Below, in pieces: positions 62,210 through 64,000 of a stretch of DNA of 64,000 nucleotides. Under the pieces are notes generated by a model, which ran no database searches, had not been told where the DNA came from, and saw only the letters and a list, made by a program, of their open reading frames with translations. A program made the translations under genes and the position numbers. The stretch is from Bacteroidota bacterium (GTDB lineage: Bacteria > Bacteroidota > Bacteroidia > Bacteroidales > Lentimicrobiaceae). Position 1 is the first letter of the stretch. Each line of letters opens with the position of its first letter. Location of the stretch: positions 147,229 to 211,228 of the forward strand of contig WSXU01000009.1 of NCBI GenBank assembly GCA_009773455.1, in the 5' to 3' direction.

Positions 62210-64000
62210 ATGAAAAAGATACTTCTGTCTTTTGTTGTGATTTTGTTCTTTGGAATTGCATCTGAAGCCCAGGTGGCCATCAACACTGATGGTTCACTGC
62301 CGGATAATTCAGCCATGCTGGATGTAAAATCAACATCAAAAGGCTTTCTGCCCCCGCGGATGACAACCGCACAACGCAATGCCATTGCATCGCCAGCCAC
62401 AGGATTGGTAGTGTTCGATACTGATATAAACAGCCTTTTTACACGCACCAGCACAGCCTGGGTGCAGCTTGGCACAGCCAGTACCTGGGGTCTCACCGGC
62501 AATGCCGGAACGAATGCTGCAACCAACTTTATCGGCACCACGGATAACAATGATGTAATATTTAAAAGAAATAATGTAAGGGCTGGATTGCTGGGAACTG
62601 AACATACATCCTTCGGGGTCAGTGCATTGAATCCCTTATCTACCGGTCCCGCCAATTCTGCATTTGGATATGGAGCTCTTTTAGTCAACACATCAGGTGG
62701 TTGGAATACAGGTATCGGATGGCGAACACTTTATAACAATACAAGTGCGAATGAGAATACAGCCATTGGCTTTGAGGCTCTATATTATACCACAACCGGC
62801 TCTCAAAACACCTCCGTTGGTGCCGAATCACTTTTCGCAAATACAACAGGTTATATGAATACTGCCTTAGGCTCCCCTTGTCTTACCTCCAATACTACCG
62901 GTAATGCGAACACAGCAATTGGCCACAGCGCTCTTTTCCACAATGTTGCCGGCTCCTGGGCGACGGCGATCGGAGCTAATGCAATGTACTTCACGAACAG
63001 TACAAGTACTTCATTCACAAACTCGAATGTAGCCCTTGGTTTTGAAGCCTTAAGAGGATCTCCATCTCCTGCAATCAATATCGGGAATTACAACACTGCC
63101 CTGGGTTTCCAGACACTATGGTTTAACTCCTCAGGAGACGCGAACACTGCAAGCGGATACCGCGTACTCTATAATAACACCAGTGGACGAGAAAATACAG
63201 CGGCAGGTTTTGAAGTACTTATAAATAATACCAGCGGAATTGAAAACACAGCCAGTGGTTCTGAAGCGCTGACTGCCAATACTACCGGAAGCCTGAATTC
63301 TGCAATTGGCGCCTACTCACTATTTCATAATACCGTCGGTTCATTTAATACAGCTATCGGGCACAGTGCTCTTATGAGTAATGTTGCTGGTTCCAATGCT
63401 ACTGCTATCGGCACGAATGCAATGGTGTATACCAACCCTACTTCTGTGGCGTATAACAATTATAGCGTAGCAGTTGGTAATGAAGCACTGAAAGGTTCAA
63501 ATTTAGCTTCAGCGAATACAGGTATCAATAATACGGCCCTTGGTTCCCAGACATTATGGTCAAACTCCACGGGGAACTCAAATACTGCCTGCGGATTCCA
63601 GGCCATGCAGGATAATTCGACCGGAGGGTTAAACACAGCATGCGGTTACCAGGCCATGCAGCATAATATGAATGGAAATAACAACTCAGCATTTGGAATC
63701 TGGGCACTTTCGAATGTCACCGGGTCCAATAATATAGGCATAGGCTATGATGCCCAGGTTCCTACTGCATCGGCGAATAACCAGGTACGAATCGGGAATA
63801 CAGGCATTTCCTATGCCGGAATTCAGGTAGGCTGGTCAATTACTTCGGACCGGAATCTGAAAACTGACATTGCAGATTCTGATCTGGGTCTTGCCTTTAT
63901 TCAGCAACTCAATCCTGTTTCATACACACGTATCAACGATGAAAACAGAAAAAAAGAGTTCGGCTTTATTGCCCAGGAAGTAGAAGTAGCGCTGACCGAA
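62210..64000 (+). CDS. S74-type secreted fibre protein 3 (runs off the right edge)
   Basis: From ATG 62210 the frame is open to the last base (597 codons), 8 bp after the stop of gene 2. It has a signal peptide (ending EAQ), a head almost identical in DNA to gene 2 (62341-62548 against 59731-59938), fewer 17-residue repeats, a hinge almost identical to gene 2 (63630-63760 against 61605-61732), and an S74 domain whose last 99 bases (63902-64000) are identical to gene 1 (59284-59382). It is therefore a mosaic. The end of the S74 domain lies outside the window. Confidence 0.88.
   Translation, partial: MKKILLSFVVILFFGIASEAQVAINTDGSLPDNSAMLDVKSTSKGFLPPRMTTAQRNAIASPATGLVVFDTDINSLFTRTSTAWVQLGTASTWGLTGNAGTNAATNFIGTTDNNDVIFKRNNVRAGLLGTEHTSFGVSALNPLSTGPANSAFGYGALLVNTSGGWNTGIGWRTLYNNTSANENTAIGFEALYYTTTGSQNTSVGAESLFANTTGYMNTALGSPCLTSNTTGNANTAIGHSALFHNVAGSWATAIGANAMYFTNSTSTSFTNSNVALGFEALRGSPSPAINIGNYNTALGFQTLWFNSSGDANTASGYRVLYNNTSGRENTAAGFEVLINNTSGIENTASGSEALTANTTGSLNSAIGAYSLFHNTVGSFNTAIGHSALMSNVAGSNATAIGTNAMVYTNPTSVAYNNYSVAVGNEALKGSNLASANTGINNTALGSQTLWSNSTGNSNTACGFQAMQDNSTGGLNTACGYQAMQHNMNGNNNSAFGIWALSNVTGSNNIGIGYDAQVPTASANNQVRIGNTGISYAGIQVGWSITSDRNLKTDIADSDLGLAFIQQLNPVSYTRINDENRKKEFGFIAQEVEVALTE

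Noticed and set aside
56293..64000. Prophage tail-fibre region
   Set aside because: S74 domains suggest phage, but every protein has a bacterial signal peptide, three paralogues are in tandem, and no capsid, terminase, portal, integrase or lysis gene is seen.

Overview
The window reads as chromosomal DNA of a fermentative, anaerobic member of the Bacteroidota, probably a Bacteroidales/Marinilabiliales-type bacterium. Evidence: type IX secretion C-terminal sorting domains (a PNPA-type domain and a gliding-motility CHU_C-type domain), DUF4397 and S74-fibre surface proteins, several upstream regions with the Bacteroidota promoter pattern TTG-N20-22-TAnnTTTG, few Shine-Dalgarno sites, and an oxygen-sensitive energy metabolism (pyruvate:ferredoxin oxidoreductase, [FeFe]-hydrogenase). 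The assignment to phylum is strong; anything finer is inference.

Layout. 1-9681: housekeeping and small regulators (3' part of alaS, a B12-binding MerR regulator, an ECF sigma factor, an orphan histidine kinase, a nucleoside kinase with folK, sppA, 5-formyl-THF cyclo-ligase, a lipoprotein acid phosphatase). 9751-17304: redox block with PFOR, a DHODH-like protein, a membrane polyferredoxin and a Tat-exported DUF362 protein. 17622-29830: mixed genes, including a repeat-built DUF4397 surface protein broken by a single extra base, an aspartate-type aminotransferase, a PiT transporter, a two-gene UDP-diacetamido-uronate module (wlbA with a tviB/wbpO-type dehydrogenase) and an OsmC protein.

29940-46113 is the centrepiece, a hydrogen-metabolism island. 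A rightward series encodes a NuoE/NuoF/HydA trimeric, presumably electron-bifurcating [FeFe]-hydrogenase, then a hydrogenase-like sensor histidine kinase, a receiver protein, a receiver-kinase hybrid, the NADH sensor Rex, RibF and a metallo-hydrolase; hydG and two tandem TM1266-type small proteins follow. Leftward from the same promoter region run a [2Fe-2S] protein, a PAS-bearing sensory hydrogenase and a SpoIIE-type phosphatase. So one catalytic hydrogenase is flanked by two different sensory hydrogenases, one feeding a kinase and one a phosphatase. A good Rex-type palindrome lies in the shared promoter region. The catalytic subunit carries Asp where the proton-relay Cys is expected. hydE and hydF are not in the window.

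46437-55986: a secreted CHU_C protein, a CoA-binding protein, pyrophosphatase, clpB (with palindromes upstream), dnaX and a 609-residue conserved-looking protein of unknown function. 56293-64000: a tandem array of at least three large secreted fibres built from 17-residue beta-roll-like repeats and ended by S74 self-cleaving chaperone domains. The first is frameshifted by a perfect 23-bp tandem duplication; the third runs off the right edge and is a mosaic of the first two. Several intergenic regions hold degenerate heptanucleotide tandem arrays with different sequences but the same strict 7-bp register, which no gene feature explains.
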